Below are positions 32,456 through 43,558 of a stretch of 64,000 nucleotides of DNA, piece after piece (position 1 is the stretch's first letter; each line of letters begins with the position of its first letter). The DNA lies in the NCBI GenBank assembly GCA_016125255.1, contig WGMD01000002.1, positions 496,001 through 560,000 on the forward strand, written 5' to 3'. The notes below the pieces were generated by a model. It saw only the letters and a program-made list of their open reading frames with translations, was not told where the DNA came from and searched no databases. The DNA comes from Planctomycetota bacterium. Lineage in GTDB: Bacteria; Planctomycetota; Phycisphaerae; Phycisphaerales; Zrk34. Both the position numbers and the translations under genes were made by a program.

Positions 32456-35400
32456 ACCCCACGCGTCTGAAAAAACTCATCCTCGTCACCGCCATCAGTC
32501 TGCTGGGCGTCGGCGCGATCATTCTCATCAGCGACAGCGTCGACACCTCGACGCAAAAGAAAGACACCGCGGTCAACATCAAGGCGACGGACCTGCCGCC
32601 GACGCTCGAACATGCCACACCCGGCGTCAAACCCACGATCGGCGCGCTGGGCACCGGCGAAGGCGCATGGATTCAGCGTACCGATCCGCAGACGGGGCAG
32701 CTCAAGCAGGAGTTTTTCTACAAGTCGCTGACGCCGCGCGAGCAGGGCGTGTTCGACATCACTGAGCCGCAGGCGCGGTTGTACCTGGCGCCGTGGCGCG
32801 TCATTCACATGACCAGCGAAGAGGGCCGCTTCATCGCACCGGACAATCACCCGCAATCGGGCGTGTTCCGAAAGAATCTGGTGCTGACGGTTTTCCAGGC
32901 CCCCGAGACGCGGGCGGCGGACCTGTCGCCCGACTCGAAGGATCGGCTCATCGAGATTCACATCGCCGATCAGGCCACGTTCGACACCGTACTCGGCGAG
33001 GTCAAGTCCGACAGCGATCTGACCGTCACGACGCCGCAGAGTCAACAAGTGGAGTTCGCCGGTCGCGGCATGAAGCTCGTGTACAACGAGTTGAATCGGC
33101 GCATCGAGTACATGGAAGTCTACGAAGGTAAGTCGCTGCGCTACGACCCCCGCGCCGGCCCCGCGCCGATCAAGGGCGCGACGCCTGCCAAGACGCCCCC
33201 CGGCGGCGCGACACAACCCGCCGACGCCACGGCCGCCAAGGCGCACCCGATGCAGTACTACCGCGTGACGTTCGACAAGAACGTCAAGGTCGTCAGCGAT
33301 GATCGCACGATCGAAGCGGATCGACTCGTGGTGTTCTTCACGATGGACCCCTCGGGCTCCGCCCCCGCTGCCGCACCGGCTTCACCGCAGACGCCGGTGT
33401 CAATGATGATGCGGGAAGTGATGCGGACATTGCCGCTGCTGATCGGCGAGGTGGGGCAGGCCCCGCTGATCAATGTGCCGGCGGGCAAGGCGGTTCAGGT
33501 GAACGTCGACAAGCCCGCGGGGGACAAGCCGGTGGTCATGACCTGGACGGGCAAGATGATCATGACGCCGATCGAGACGAAGCCGGCCGAGCTGGCGGAG
33601 GGGCTGCGCGATACGTATCTGCGATTCGAAGGCGCGCCGGTGAAAGTCGGGCTCGGCGGGGACGATCAGATGGTCTGCTTCAACGTCGATTACGTGCAGT
33701 CGCGCGATCAGGTGACGGCGACGGGCAGCGATGCGTTTCCGCTGCGCATCCGCTCGAAAAAGATGGGTGAGATCGGCGCGCCATCGCTGAACATTCAGCT
33801 TGCGGCGGGCACGGGGCGAATCGCCGGGCCCGGCTGGATGCGCGGCCCTGAAGCGACGGAGGGCGCAACCAAGACGGTCGCCGCCGACGGCGCCCTGCCG
33901 CCGGGGTTCAAGATCGACTGGGCCGATCACGTCGAACTTAAATTCACGAAGGAAGACAAGAAGACCGGCTCGCGCGGCGGGCTGGAACTGGCGAAGTTTC
34001 ACGGCGATGTGCATGTCGCCGACCCGCAGTTCAAGCTCGCCGCCCAGACGCTCGGCACCGAGTTCACCCGCGCCGACGCCGCCGGCAAGCAGCAGATTCA
34101 GGCCATCGACGCTGACGGAAACGTGATGGTCACGCTCGACAACGGCTCGATCAAATCGCGCACGCTCCGCATCCTGACCGCGCCCGATGCGCAGGGTCAT
34201 CTCACGCCATCGCGTCTTCAGGCCCGCGGCGACGTCGTCGTCATCGACCCGCAGCAGCAGATCGCCTCGCAGATACTTGATGTGACGCTCGCCGCCGCCG
34301 CGCCCAACGTCAAACCCGCGCCCAAGCCCGCCCCCAAGGGCGACTCGCTGGAGGGCCGCTTCTCGCAGCGCGTCGAGAACGTCACCGCGATCGAAGATGT
34401 GCGGCTGACGCTCAAGGGCGGCACCGTCGTGCGCGGCGACAAGCTGGTGGCGGACGCGACGACGCAGCGGGCGACGCTCTACGGCACGCCGGTGCAGATC
34501 ACGCGCGGCGGCGACGCCGCCACGAAGACTCCGCCGCAGACCGAACTGTACGTGCTGCACCTGAACATCGAAAAGGGCGGGCGCATCGCGCAGGCCGACG
34601 GAGCGGGCAAATTCATCTACACCGAAGCCGACGAAACCGACCCGGCGACGAAGCAGCTCACGCCCGGCAAGCGCGTCAAGGTGACCTGGACCGAGTTGAT
34701 GCGCTTCGTCGATGAGGCCAACACGATCGCCGTCAACGGCAGCGTCGTCGCCGAGACGGAGGAGTCGCCGACCGAGTTCAATCGCATGACGGCGGATCAT
34801 GTCACGCTGGACCTGATCAACACCAGTTCGCTGAAGGTCGGCCCCAAGGACAAGTCCGCCGACGCAGGTCCGCTCGATGAGCGTCGCCTGCGGCAGATGA
34901 CGGCGCGCGACAATGTCGTGATCCTCGCCACGCGCTGGTCCGACGCCCAGCGCGAGCACGTCGACACGCGCCTGCGTCTCGCCGGGCCGATTCTCGAATT
35001 CGAGGATCTGCGCAAGATCACCACCATCACCGGCCCGGGCACGATGCTGCTCGAGGACTACCGCGAGAAGAAGGACAAGCCGACCGACCTCAAGGCCGCC
35101 CCGATGTCCGGCCGGGGGCAGACGGCTTTTCAGTGGACGCAGAAGCTCGTGCTCAACGAGACGGACAAGTCGATGACGATCGAAGGCGCGGTGCTGATGC
35201 GTCACAAGTCGCCCGGGTCGGACAACGTGCTGGAGCTTCAGGCGGATCGGCTCGTCGCGAACATGCGCGAGGTGCGGAACATCAAGCCGACGCAGATGCC
35301 GGTCGAGAAGATGGGCGTGGACCACATCGCCGCCGACGGGGGCGTGCAGGTGCGCGACAACACGCGCGTGGCCAGTTGCGATCATCTCTACTACGACGGG

Positions 35401-35544
35401 GACAGCGAAACCGTCGCGCTCGCCGCCGAGGCGGACCGATGGGTCACGATCACCAAGCTCGACGACCCCAAACCGCTGCGGGCGCGAAAAGTGCTCTGGA
35501 ACCTCAAGACCGACCGCGTCGAGATCATCGAAGCCGGTCGCTGA
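32452..35544 (+). CDS. Giant LptC/LptA-like LPS-transport protein
   Basis: 1030 residues. An N-terminal membrane anchor (LILVTAISLLGVGAIILI) is followed by a very long beta-rich periplasmic region. Repeated segments of the form GDVHVADPQFKLAA, IDADGNVMVTLDNGSIKSR and KGGTVVRGDKLVADATTQRA are the strand patterns of the OstA/LptA/LptC fold that carries LPS across the periplasm. E. coli LptC and LptA are each below 200 residues, so this could be a bridge made of many such modules in one chain. Position after kdsD-kdsC and the ATGA overlap support an LPS role. No separate lptA or lptB follows. Confidence 0.72.
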   Translation: MNPTRLKKLILVTAISLLGVGAIILISDSVDTSTQKKDTAVNIKATDLPPTLEHATPGVKPTIGALGTGEGAWIQRTDPQTGQLKQEFFYKSLTPREQGVFDITEPQARLYLAPWRVIHMTSEEGRFIAPDNHPQSGVFRKNLVLTVFQAPETRAADLSPDSKDRLIEIHIADQATFDTVLGEVKSDSDLTVTTPQSQQVEFAGRGMKLVYNELNRRIEYMEVYEGKSLRYDPRAGPAPIKGATPAKTPPGGATQPADATAAKAHPMQYYRVTFDKNVKVVSDDRTIEADRLVVFFTMDPSGSAPAAAPASPQTPVSMMMREVMRTLPLLIGEVGQAPLINVPAGKAVQVNVDKPAGDKPVVMTWTGKMIMTPIETKPAELAEGLRDTYLRFEGAPVKVGLGGDDQMVCFNVDYVQSRDQVTATGSDAFPLRIRSKKMGEIGAPSLNIQLAAGTGRIAGPGWMRGPEATEGATKTVAADGALPPGFKIDWADHVELKFTKEDKKTGSRGGLELAKFHGDVHVADPQFKLAAQTLGTEFTRADAAGKQQIQAIDADGNVMVTLDNGSIKSRTLRILTAPDAQGHLTPSRLQARGDVVVIDPQQQIASQILDVTLAAAAPNVKPAPKPAPKGDSLEGRFSQRVENVTAIEDVRLTLKGGTVVRGDKLVADATTQRATLYGTPVQITRGGDAATKTPPQTELYVLHLNIEKGGRIAQADGAGKFIYTEADETDPATKQLTPGKRVKVTWTELMRFVDEANTIAVNGSVVAETEESPTEFNRMTADHVTLDLINTSSLKVGPKDKSADAGPLDERRLRQMTARDNVVILATRWSDAQREHVDTRLRLAGPILEFEDLRKITTITGPGTMLLEDYREKKDKPTDLKAAPMSGRGQTAFQWTQKLVLNETDKSMTIEGAVLMRHKSPGSDNVLELQADRLVANMREVRNIKPTQMPVEKMGVDHIAADGGVQVRDNTRVASCDHLYYDGDSETVALAAEADRWVTITKLDDPKPLRARKVLWNLKTDRVEIIEAGR

Positions 35545-35570
35545 GGCGGGCGGACCGGCCTATCGTGAAG

Positions 35571-35978
35571 ATGATGACCACCACCACGGTTTCAACTCCA
35601 TCGCCGATGGCCCGACCGGTCGTGATCTACGACGGGGCGTGTCCGTACTGCCGGCGGCAGATTCAGCGCATGCGCCGGCTCGATGACCGGGACACGTTTG
35701 AATACGTCCCGCGGCAGGCGGAGGGGCTCGAGCAGCGGTTCCCGAAACTGGCGGAAGGCGACTTCAACACGGGCATGCGGCTTGTCGAACCGGGCGGCGC
35801 GATCCACGTCGGGGCCGACGCGGTGTATCACATCGCCCGCCGGCTGCGCGTGGGGCGATGGGTCGCCTGGCTGTATCGCGTGCCGGTGCTGCATCAGATT
35901 GCGCGGGGGATTTACGGGTGGATCGCCCGGAATCGCATGAAGCTCGGGCCTTGCACGGATGAAACGTGCGGGATTTAG
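35571..35978 (+). CDS. DUF393 thiol-disulfide oxidoreductase-like protein
   Basis: 135 residues. RPVVIYDGACPYCRRQI carries the CxxC motif directly after YDG, the hallmark of the DUF393/YuxK family. A His-rich VYHIARRLRVGRWVAW and a GIYGWIARNR follow. The family has a thioredoxin-like fold and presumably redox function; partners are unknown. The start is the first ATG of the pair at 35571; an internal ATG at 35607 just before the conserved part is also possible. It begins 26 bp after the LptC/LptA-like gene and may share its transcript. Confidence 0.8.
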   Translation: MMTTTTVSTPSPMARPVVIYDGACPYCRRQIQRMRRLDDRDTFEYVPRQAEGLEQRFPKLAEGDFNTGMRLVEPGGAIHVGADAVYHIARRLRVGRWVAWLYRVPVLHQIARGIYGWIARNRMKLGPCTDETCGI

Positions 35979-36133
35979 GTGAATTGTCACCGGCGGCGGG
36001 CCCGGGAGCCGATATTTGAAGACATTGAGCCGGTCTGTCGGTGCGCCGATGCGCCTGTGAATCTTCCGATCCGATAACTTGTCCGCACGGGCCAGCCCCC
36101 CTACTATTTTCCTCCCTCAATTACGGTGAAATT

Positions 36134-37975
<1,842 letters not shown>

Positions 37976-38010
37976 AACCGCGCTGGCGAGGCGTCGCGGA
38001 TTGCTCCATA

Positions 38011-38331
38011 ATGTCGATCGACATGGTTGCGAAGATTCCCATCGACAACGACGCGATCACCGCCTTCTGTCGCAAGTGGAAGGTGCGCGAGCTGTCGCTC
38101 TTCGGCTCCGTGCTCCGCGATGATTTCAAACCCGAAAGCGACGTCGACGTGCTGGTCGTCTTCGAGCCGGAGGCGCCCTGGAGTCTCTGGGACTGGCCGG
38201 ACATGATGGACGAACTACAGGCGATGTTCGGACATCCCGTTGATCTGGTCGAAAAGGCCGGTCTTCGTAATCCGTTCTTGAGGCATGAGATTCTCAATAC
38301 GCGGAAGCAGATTTATGTCGCGCCGCAATGA
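38011..38331 (+). CDS. mntA: MNT-type minimal nucleotidyltransferase (antitoxin of HEPN/MNT pair)
   Basis: 106 residues. The signature LFGSVLRDDFKPESDVDVLV contains GSx and the DxD metal-binding pair of minimal nucleotidyltransferases; a third acidic residue in VDLVEK is usual. In characterised HepT/MntA systems the enzyme AMPylates a Tyr of the HEPN toxin and so neutralises it. The next gene overlaps by 17 bp and encodes a HEPN protein with an intact modification site. The ATG at 38011 is preferred over one 13 codons upstream. Confidence 0.85.
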   Translation: MSIDMVAKIPIDNDAITAFCRKWKVRELSLFGSVLRDDFKPESDVDVLVVFEPEAPWSLWDWPDMMDELQAMFGHPVDLVEKAGLRNPFLRHEILNTRKQIYVAPQ

Positions 38332-38683
38332 TCAAGTCTATCTTTGGGACATGCGCCTCTACGCCGCCCGTGCGCGCGCCTATGTGCAAGGCCGGTCCTT
38401 CGACGAGTACCAAGAGAACGAAATGCTGCGCATGGCGGTCGAACGATGCGTGATGACCGTCGGGGAAGCAGCTTTCAAAGTCAGTAAGCAGTTCAAGGAT
38501 GAACATCCCGACATCCCCTGGGTCAAGATCATTGCACAACGTCATCGTCTCGTGCACGACTACGGAAATATCGCGAACGATCGAATCTGGGAAGTCGCCT
38601 CGGTACATGCGGCGGAACTGATCGAATTGCTCGATCAGGTCATCTCGCCCCCTCCACCCGATCTAGAACCGGAATCCGATTAA
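38315..38683 (+). CDS. hepT: HEPN toxin of HepT/MntA pair
   Basis: 122 residues, helical, DUF86/HepT type. The RNase motif is RHRLVHDYG: Arg, four residues, His, one residue, Tyr, so both the catalytic R-His pair and the Tyr that MntA modifies are present. In known pairs the toxin cuts tRNA or mRNA. The start is inside the end of mntA (17-bp overlap), showing coupled translation. The pair sits between typA and lysC, with lysC starting 4 bp after its stop, which is unusual for an accessory module. Confidence 0.85.
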   Translation: MSRRNDQVYLWDMRLYAARARAYVQGRSFDEYQENEMLRMAVERCVMTVGEAAFKVSKQFKDEHPDIPWVKIIAQRHRLVHDYGNIANDRIWEVASVHAAELIELLDQVISPPPPDLEPESD

Positions 38684-38687
38684 CACC

Positions 38688-40001
38688 ATGTCCACCAAAG
38701 TCTGCAAGTTCGGCGGTTCGTCCCTCGCGGATGCGAACCAGATTCTCAAGGTCAAGGCCATCGTCGAGGCGGACCCCGGCCGGCGGTACGTCGTGCCGTC
38801 GGCCCCGGGCAAGCGGTCCAAGCATGATCAGAAGATCACCGACCTCTTGTACCTCTGTCATGAACACGCCAGACAGGGCCTGCCCTACGATCAGGTCTTC
38901 GATCTGATCGCGGAGCGATACAACGGCATCGTCAAGGATCTGGGGCTCACGCTGGACATGAAGCCGCACCTTGACGAGGTGCGCGCCCGCATCGCCGATG
39001 AAGGCCCCGACTACACCGCCAGCCGCGGCGAAGCCCTCAACGGACTCATCATCGCCGAGGTGCTCGGCTATGACTACGTTGATGCCGCCGACATCGTGCA
39101 CTTCGACGTCAACGGCCGCTTCGACCCGCACACGACGCAGGAGTCCGTGTCGCGCCGGCTCGCCAAACATGACCGCGCGGTCGTGCCCGGTTTCTACGGC
39201 TCGCTGCCCGACGGGCGCGTCAAGACGTTCAGCCGCGGCGGGTCCGACATCAGCGGCGCGATCGTCGCGCGCGGCGTCAACGCCAAGGTCTACGAAAACT
39301 GGACCGATGTCTCGGGCATGCTCATGGCCGACCCGCGCGTCGTCGACAATCCGCTGCCCATCTCCGTCGTGACCTACAAGGAGCTGCGCGAACTGGCGTA
39401 CATGGGCGCGACCGTGCTGCACGATGAAGCCATCTTCCCCGTCCGGCAGGCCGGCATTCCCGTCAATATCCGCAACACCAATCAGCCCGAAGACGACGGC
39501 ACCATGATCGTCCCTTCCGACACGAACCTCCCCGTCACCGGCGCGATCACCGGCATCGCCGGGCGCAAGGACTTCACCATCATCGCCCTCGAAAAGGCCC
39601 TGATGAACGCCGAGCTCGGCTACGGGCGACGCCTGCTCGAAGTCCTCGAAGACAGCGAAGTGAGCTTCGAGCACATGCCCTCGGGCATCGACACGATCAG
39701 TCTCGTCATCGCCAACAGCCAGCTCGACGGCAAGCTCGACGCCGTGCTCGAGGGCATCCGTCACGCCTGCAAGCCCGATGCGCTGGACGTCACGCCGAAC
39801 ATGGCGCTGATCGCCACCGTCGGCCGAGGCATGGCGCATCACCCCGGCATGGCGGCGAAACTCTTTTCCGCGCTCGCCCAGTCCGGCATCAACATCCGCA
39901 TGATCGATCAGGGCTCCAGCGAACTGAACATCATCTGCGGCGTCGAGGCCGACGACTTCGAAAACGCCATCCGCGCGATTTACAAGGCCTTCGTCGCGTA
40001 A
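38688..40001 (+). CDS. lysC: Aspartate kinase
   Basis: 437 residues. First step of the aspartate pathway to lysine, threonine, methionine and diaminopimelate. The N-terminal VCKFGGSSLADA is the kinase signature; SRGEALNGLIIAEVLGY and TFSRGGSDISGAIVARG belong to the substrate and ATP sites. Two C-terminal ACT domains (from about residue 290, beginning VTGIAGRKDFTIIALEK-like, and from about 370) indicate feedback regulation by an amino acid. It is a monofunctional enzyme; no dehydrogenase is fused. It starts directly after the HEPN toxin. Confidence 0.93.
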   Translation: MSTKVCKFGGSSLADANQILKVKAIVEADPGRRYVVPSAPGKRSKHDQKITDLLYLCHEHARQGLPYDQVFDLIAERYNGIVKDLGLTLDMKPHLDEVRARIADEGPDYTASRGEALNGLIIAEVLGYDYVDAADIVHFDVNGRFDPHTTQESVSRRLAKHDRAVVPGFYGSLPDGRVKTFSRGGSDISGAIVARGVNAKVYENWTDVSGMLMADPRVVDNPLPISVVTYKELRELAYMGATVLHDEAIFPVRQAGIPVNIRNTNQPEDDGTMIVPSDTNLPVTGAITGIAGRKDFTIIALEKALMNAELGYGRRLLEVLEDSEVSFEHMPSGIDTISLVIANSQLDGKLDAVLEGIRHACKPDALDVTPNMALIATVGRGMAHHPGMAAKLFSALAQSGINIRMIDQGSSELNIICGVEADDFENAIRAIYKAFVA

Positions 40002-40035
40002 ATTTCCCTGTTTTTGCGGCGATTTTCCCGGTACA

Positions 40036-40860
40036 ATGACGCCTATGTCGTCGCGGCTGTCACTTCAATTTCCGACCCGCCCCGCCGCCGTGTTCCTCGC
40101 GGCGGCGATGATGCAAGCGTGCATGACCGGCTCGCTGCACGCCGAGTCGAGTCCCGGCGAAACCGCGTACATCGCCACGCCCAAGCCGACATTTGAGCGC
40201 ATCAAGGCCGACTACGAGTCGCTGGCGCGTAACGTCGAGGCGGCCGAGCGCAAGGTCGACGAAGCGAGTCTCATCGCCAAGCGCGCCAATGCCGACTTCG
40301 ATCAGTATGTGCGCGCCCGTCCACAGGAGGACAATCCCGTCCTGCGCGACGCGGCCGAGCAGACAAGCAAGGCGGAGCAGACCGTGCGAGCAGCCCGGCA
40401 GAAGGCGATCGCCCCGCTGCTCGCCGACCCGGCTCATGTGCAGCGCGTGCGTGAGCTGGAGGCGGCGCGACAGCGAATGGACGAATACAACGAACTGCGC
40501 CGCAAGGCGGTCTACGGCGGCGTGTTCACCTCCGATCAACAGCGGGCCGCGCGACAACTCGCCAAGGACATCGCCGAACTCGACCATGTCGTGTACGAGC
40601 GCGAGCTGCAACTGGTGGAGGAGGACTCCGCGTACCTGTCGGCACGCAAGGCGCTGACCGCCTCGCGCAAGGAAGTCGCCGACCTGGTCAAAACGACGGT
40701 CAATCTCGACAAGGCGGACCCGACGCGCCGCGGGCTGGTGGAGTCGATGAAGAAGGCCAACGCCGACCTCGTCGCCGCCGAGCACGCCCTGACTCAGGCG
40801 CGCCAGAAACGTCACGACGGCTGGCTCAAACTCCTCGCCGCCGCGTCGTCGACGCCCTGA
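40036..40860 (+). CDS. Exported coiled-coil protein of unknown function
   Basis: 274 residues. A signal peptide (AAVFLAAAMMQACMTGSLHA) precedes an almost entirely helical protein with heptad-like charged repeats (SLARNVEAAERKVDEASLIA, YERELQLVEEDSAYLSARKA), predicted to form long coiled coils. No domain recognised. It could be a periplasmic structural or scaffold protein. It starts 34 bp after lysC; a second ATG nine bases downstream is an alternative start. Confidence 0.7.
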   Translation: MTPMSSRLSLQFPTRPAAVFLAAAMMQACMTGSLHAESSPGETAYIATPKPTFERIKADYESLARNVEAAERKVDEASLIAKRANADFDQYVRARPQEDNPVLRDAAEQTSKAEQTVRAARQKAIAPLLADPAHVQRVRELEAARQRMDEYNELRRKAVYGGVFTSDQQRAARQLAKDIAELDHVVYERELQLVEEDSAYLSARKALTASRKEVADLVKTTVNLDKADPTRRGLVESMKKANADLVAAEHALTQARQKRHDGWLKLLAAASSTP

Positions 40861-40985
40861 CGCCGTTTCGTTGGCAACATGCAAAAGGCCGATCAGCGGG
40901 CAAGGTCAGGGGGCCATTTTGCCGATATTCCTCACACTCGGGCCGCGCCGCGCGGTGGGACGTCCCATAATGGAATGACGCATCG

Positions 40986-42332
40986 ATGAGTAAAGACTAC
41001 CGCGTGCTGATCATCGCCGAGCAGGCGAATCCCGAGCAGGTGAGCGTGCCGCTCGAGGGATGGTGCCACTATCAGGCCGTCCGCCGGCGATGCAACGCCC
41101 ATCTCGTCACGCAGATTCGCAATCGCGAAGCCGTCGAACGCGCCGGCCTGACCGACCCGGCCGACGTGACCTTCATCGACTCCGAAAAAATCGCCCGCCC
41201 CATGTACCACCTCGCGCAGAAACTCCGCGGCGGGGCCAACAAGGGATGGACCACCATCACCGCGATGGTCAACGTCTCCTACTACTACTTCGAGCATCTG
41301 TTCTGGCAGAAATTCGGCCCGGCGATCCGCGAACACAAGTACGACCTGGTCCATCGCATCACGCCCCTGAGTCCGACCATGGCGAGTCTCATCGCCGCAC
41401 GTTGCCACCGCGCGGGCGTCCCCTTCGTGATGGGCCCGATGAACGGCGGACTCCCGTGGCCCAGGGAGTTCGACACCGAACGCCGGCGCGAAAAGGAATG
41501 GCTCTCCTATATCCGCTCCGCCTACAAACTCCTGCCCGGACATCGCAGCACGCTCCGCAGCGCCAAGGCGATCATCGCCGGGTCCGGCTCCACCCTCTCG
41601 CAGTTCGACCAACGCTATCACGACAAGTGCGTCTACATCCCCGAGAACGGCATCGTGCCCGAGCGCTTCCAGTTGTGCGTCGAGCGCGAGCCGGCCCTGC
41701 CGCTCCGACTGGCGTTCATCGGCCGCATCGTCCCCTACAAGGGCGCCCACATGGTGCTCGAAGCCGCCGCGCCGCTGATCCGTGACAACAAGATCGTCGT
41801 GGACATCATCGGCGACGGTCCCGACAAGCCGCGCCTGGAGCGCATCATCGAAGAACAGAAAATCGCGCACGGCGTCACGCTCGCCGGCTGGGTCCCGCAC
41901 GCCAAACTGCAGGAACGCCTCGTCCAATCCGATGTGCTTTCGTTCCCGAGCATTCGCGAATTCGGCGGCGCCGTCGTGCTCGAAGCCATGGCCGTCGGAC
42001 TCGTCCCGCTGATCGTCGACTACGGCGGACCCAGCGAACTGGTCACCGCCTCCACCGGCTTCAAAGTCCCCGTCGGCACGCCCGATCAGATCGTCGCCTC
42101 CGTCCGAGCCGTGCTCGAAAAACTCGTCGCCGATCCGCAGCAGCTCGTCGAGATGCGCACGCTCGCCCGCCAGCGCGTGTTCGACAAGTTCACATGGGAC
42201 GCCAAGGCCGCGATGACGCTCGAAGTCTACCGATGGGCGATCGGCGATCGGAAGGACAAGCCCGACTGGGGTCTGCCGCTGCCCGACGCCGCGCCCGCAC
42301 CGGCCCCGCAATCCGTCACCGCATCCGCCTGA
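40986..42332 (+). CDS. GT4-family glycosyltransferase
   Basis: 448 residues with the two-Rossmann GT-B fold. The acceptor half includes DLVHRITPLSPTMASLIA and FVMGPMNGGLPWPREF. The nucleotide-sugar half includes LAFIGRIVPYKGAHMVLEAA and the Glu-rich EFGGAVVLEAMAVGLVPLIV. The sugar and acceptor cannot be read. It is followed by a second glycosyltransferase whose ribosome site overlaps its stop, so both probably build the same envelope or exopolysaccharide. Confidence 0.85.
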   Translation: MSKDYRVLIIAEQANPEQVSVPLEGWCHYQAVRRRCNAHLVTQIRNREAVERAGLTDPADVTFIDSEKIARPMYHLAQKLRGGANKGWTTITAMVNVSYYYFEHLFWQKFGPAIREHKYDLVHRITPLSPTMASLIAARCHRAGVPFVMGPMNGGLPWPREFDTERRREKEWLSYIRSAYKLLPGHRSTLRSAKAIIAGSGSTLSQFDQRYHDKCVYIPENGIVPERFQLCVEREPALPLRLAFIGRIVPYKGAHMVLEAAAPLIRDNKIVVDIIGDGPDKPRLERIIEEQKIAHGVTLAGWVPHAKLQERLVQSDVLSFPSIREFGGAVVLEAMAVGLVPLIVDYGGPSELVTASTGFKVPVGTPDQIVASVRAVLEKLVADPQQLVEMRTLARQRVFDKFTWDAKAAMTLEVYRWAIGDRKDKPDWGLPLPDAAPAPAPQSVTASA

Positions 42333-42343
42333 TGAGGAGGCCG

Positions 42344-43549
42344 ATGAGACTCGGCTACTTGATCCCCGAATTCCCGACGCAGACGCACGCCTTCTTCTGG
42401 CGCGAACAGAGCGCGCTGCGCGAATTGGGCGTGAACATCACGCTCATCTCCACCCGCCGGCCGGACCGCGACCTCTGTCAGCACGACTTCGCCCAGGAAG
42501 CGCATCAACAGACGATCTACTGCGTGCCGATTCCGCCGGTCTCGAGCTTCGGTCGTTTGCTCCTGCATCCGATCCGCACCATGCGCGCCCTCGGCTACGT
42601 CGCGGCGCTCCGCGAATCGTCGCTGAAAGAACGCCTCAAGGCGCTGGCGTACATTCCCGTCGCAGCCCACCTTGTCAGCATCGCCCGGGCGCATCAGCTT
42701 GATCACATTCATGTCCACTCGTGCGCCAACGCGGCCCACGTCGCCGCCATCGCCCGCCTCCTCGGCTCGCCGCCCTACTCGCTGACGCTGCACGGCGACC
42801 TGCCGGTGTACGGGCGCGATCATCAATCCAAAATGACGCGCGCGTCGATCGTCACGGCCGTGACCCGACCGCTCGCCCGCAGCATCGTCGAACAGGTCGG
42901 CCTGCCGGAAAGCCGCGTGCCGGTGATCTGGATGGGCGTGGACCCGGACATTTTCACGCCGGTCGAACATCACGACGCCGCACCGGGCAAACTCAACATC
43001 ATCACCGTCGCCCGACTCAATCACGCCAAGGGCCACGTCCATCTGCTCGCCGCCATCGCCCAGCTCGTCAGCGAAGGCCTGGACCTGCATTACACCATCG
43101 TCGGACAGGGCAAGAATCAGTCCGCCATCGAAGAGCGCATCGCCGAGTTGAACCTCGTCGATCGCGTGAAGCTCACCGGCACGCTCAGCGAATCGCAGGT
43201 GCGCGATCAGGTGGCGCAGCATGATGTGTTCGCCCTGCCGAGCATCGGGCTCGGCGAGGCGGCGCCGGTGTCGGTCATGGAGGCGATGGCGACCGGACTG
43301 CCGGTCGTGTGCTCGATCATCGGCGGGACGCCGGACATGATCACGCATGACGTGGACGGCATTCTGTGCGATCAGGGCGCGGAAGATCAGCTCGCCGCGG
43401 CGCTGCGTCGGCTCGCCCAGTCGCCGGACCTCCGCCGCCGCATCGGCAAGGCGGCGCGCGAGCGGGCGGTGCGGCAGTTCGACTACCGCAAGATGGCCGG
43501 TGAATTGCTGCGGGAAATCGAGAAGTCCGCGCCGCCGGACGAGGCGTAA
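42344..43549 (+). CDS. GT4-family glycosyltransferase, colanic-acid type
   Basis: 401 residues. The N-terminal LGYLIPEFPTQTHAFFWREQ resembles the group of colanic acid and exopolysaccharide glycosyltransferases. The second domain has VARLNHAKGHVHLLAAIAQL and EAAPVSVMEAMATGLPVV with the conserved Glu residues. A strong GAGGAGG four bases before ATG 42344 decides the start over an in-frame ATG at 42332 that overlaps the previous stop. It is coupled to the preceding glycosyltransferase. Confidence 0.85.
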   Translation: MRLGYLIPEFPTQTHAFFWREQSALRELGVNITLISTRRPDRDLCQHDFAQEAHQQTIYCVPIPPVSSFGRLLLHPIRTMRALGYVAALRESSLKERLKALAYIPVAAHLVSIARAHQLDHIHVHSCANAAHVAAIARLLGSPPYSLTLHGDLPVYGRDHQSKMTRASIVTAVTRPLARSIVEQVGLPESRVPVIWMGVDPDIFTPVEHHDAAPGKLNIITVARLNHAKGHVHLLAAIAQLVSEGLDLHYTIVGQGKNQSAIEERIAELNLVDRVKLTGTLSESQVRDQVAQHDVFALPSIGLGEAAPVSVMEAMATGLPVVCSIIGGTPDMITHDVDGILCDQGAEDQLAAALRRLAQSPDLRRRIGKAARERAVRQFDYRKMAGELLREIEKSAPPDEA

Positions 43550-43558
43550 CCGGCGGGT

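Noticed and set aside
38011-38683. A larger defence island around the HEPN/MNT pair
   Set aside because: Both neighbours (typA, lysC) are housekeeping genes; nothing else of defence type is within several kilobases.
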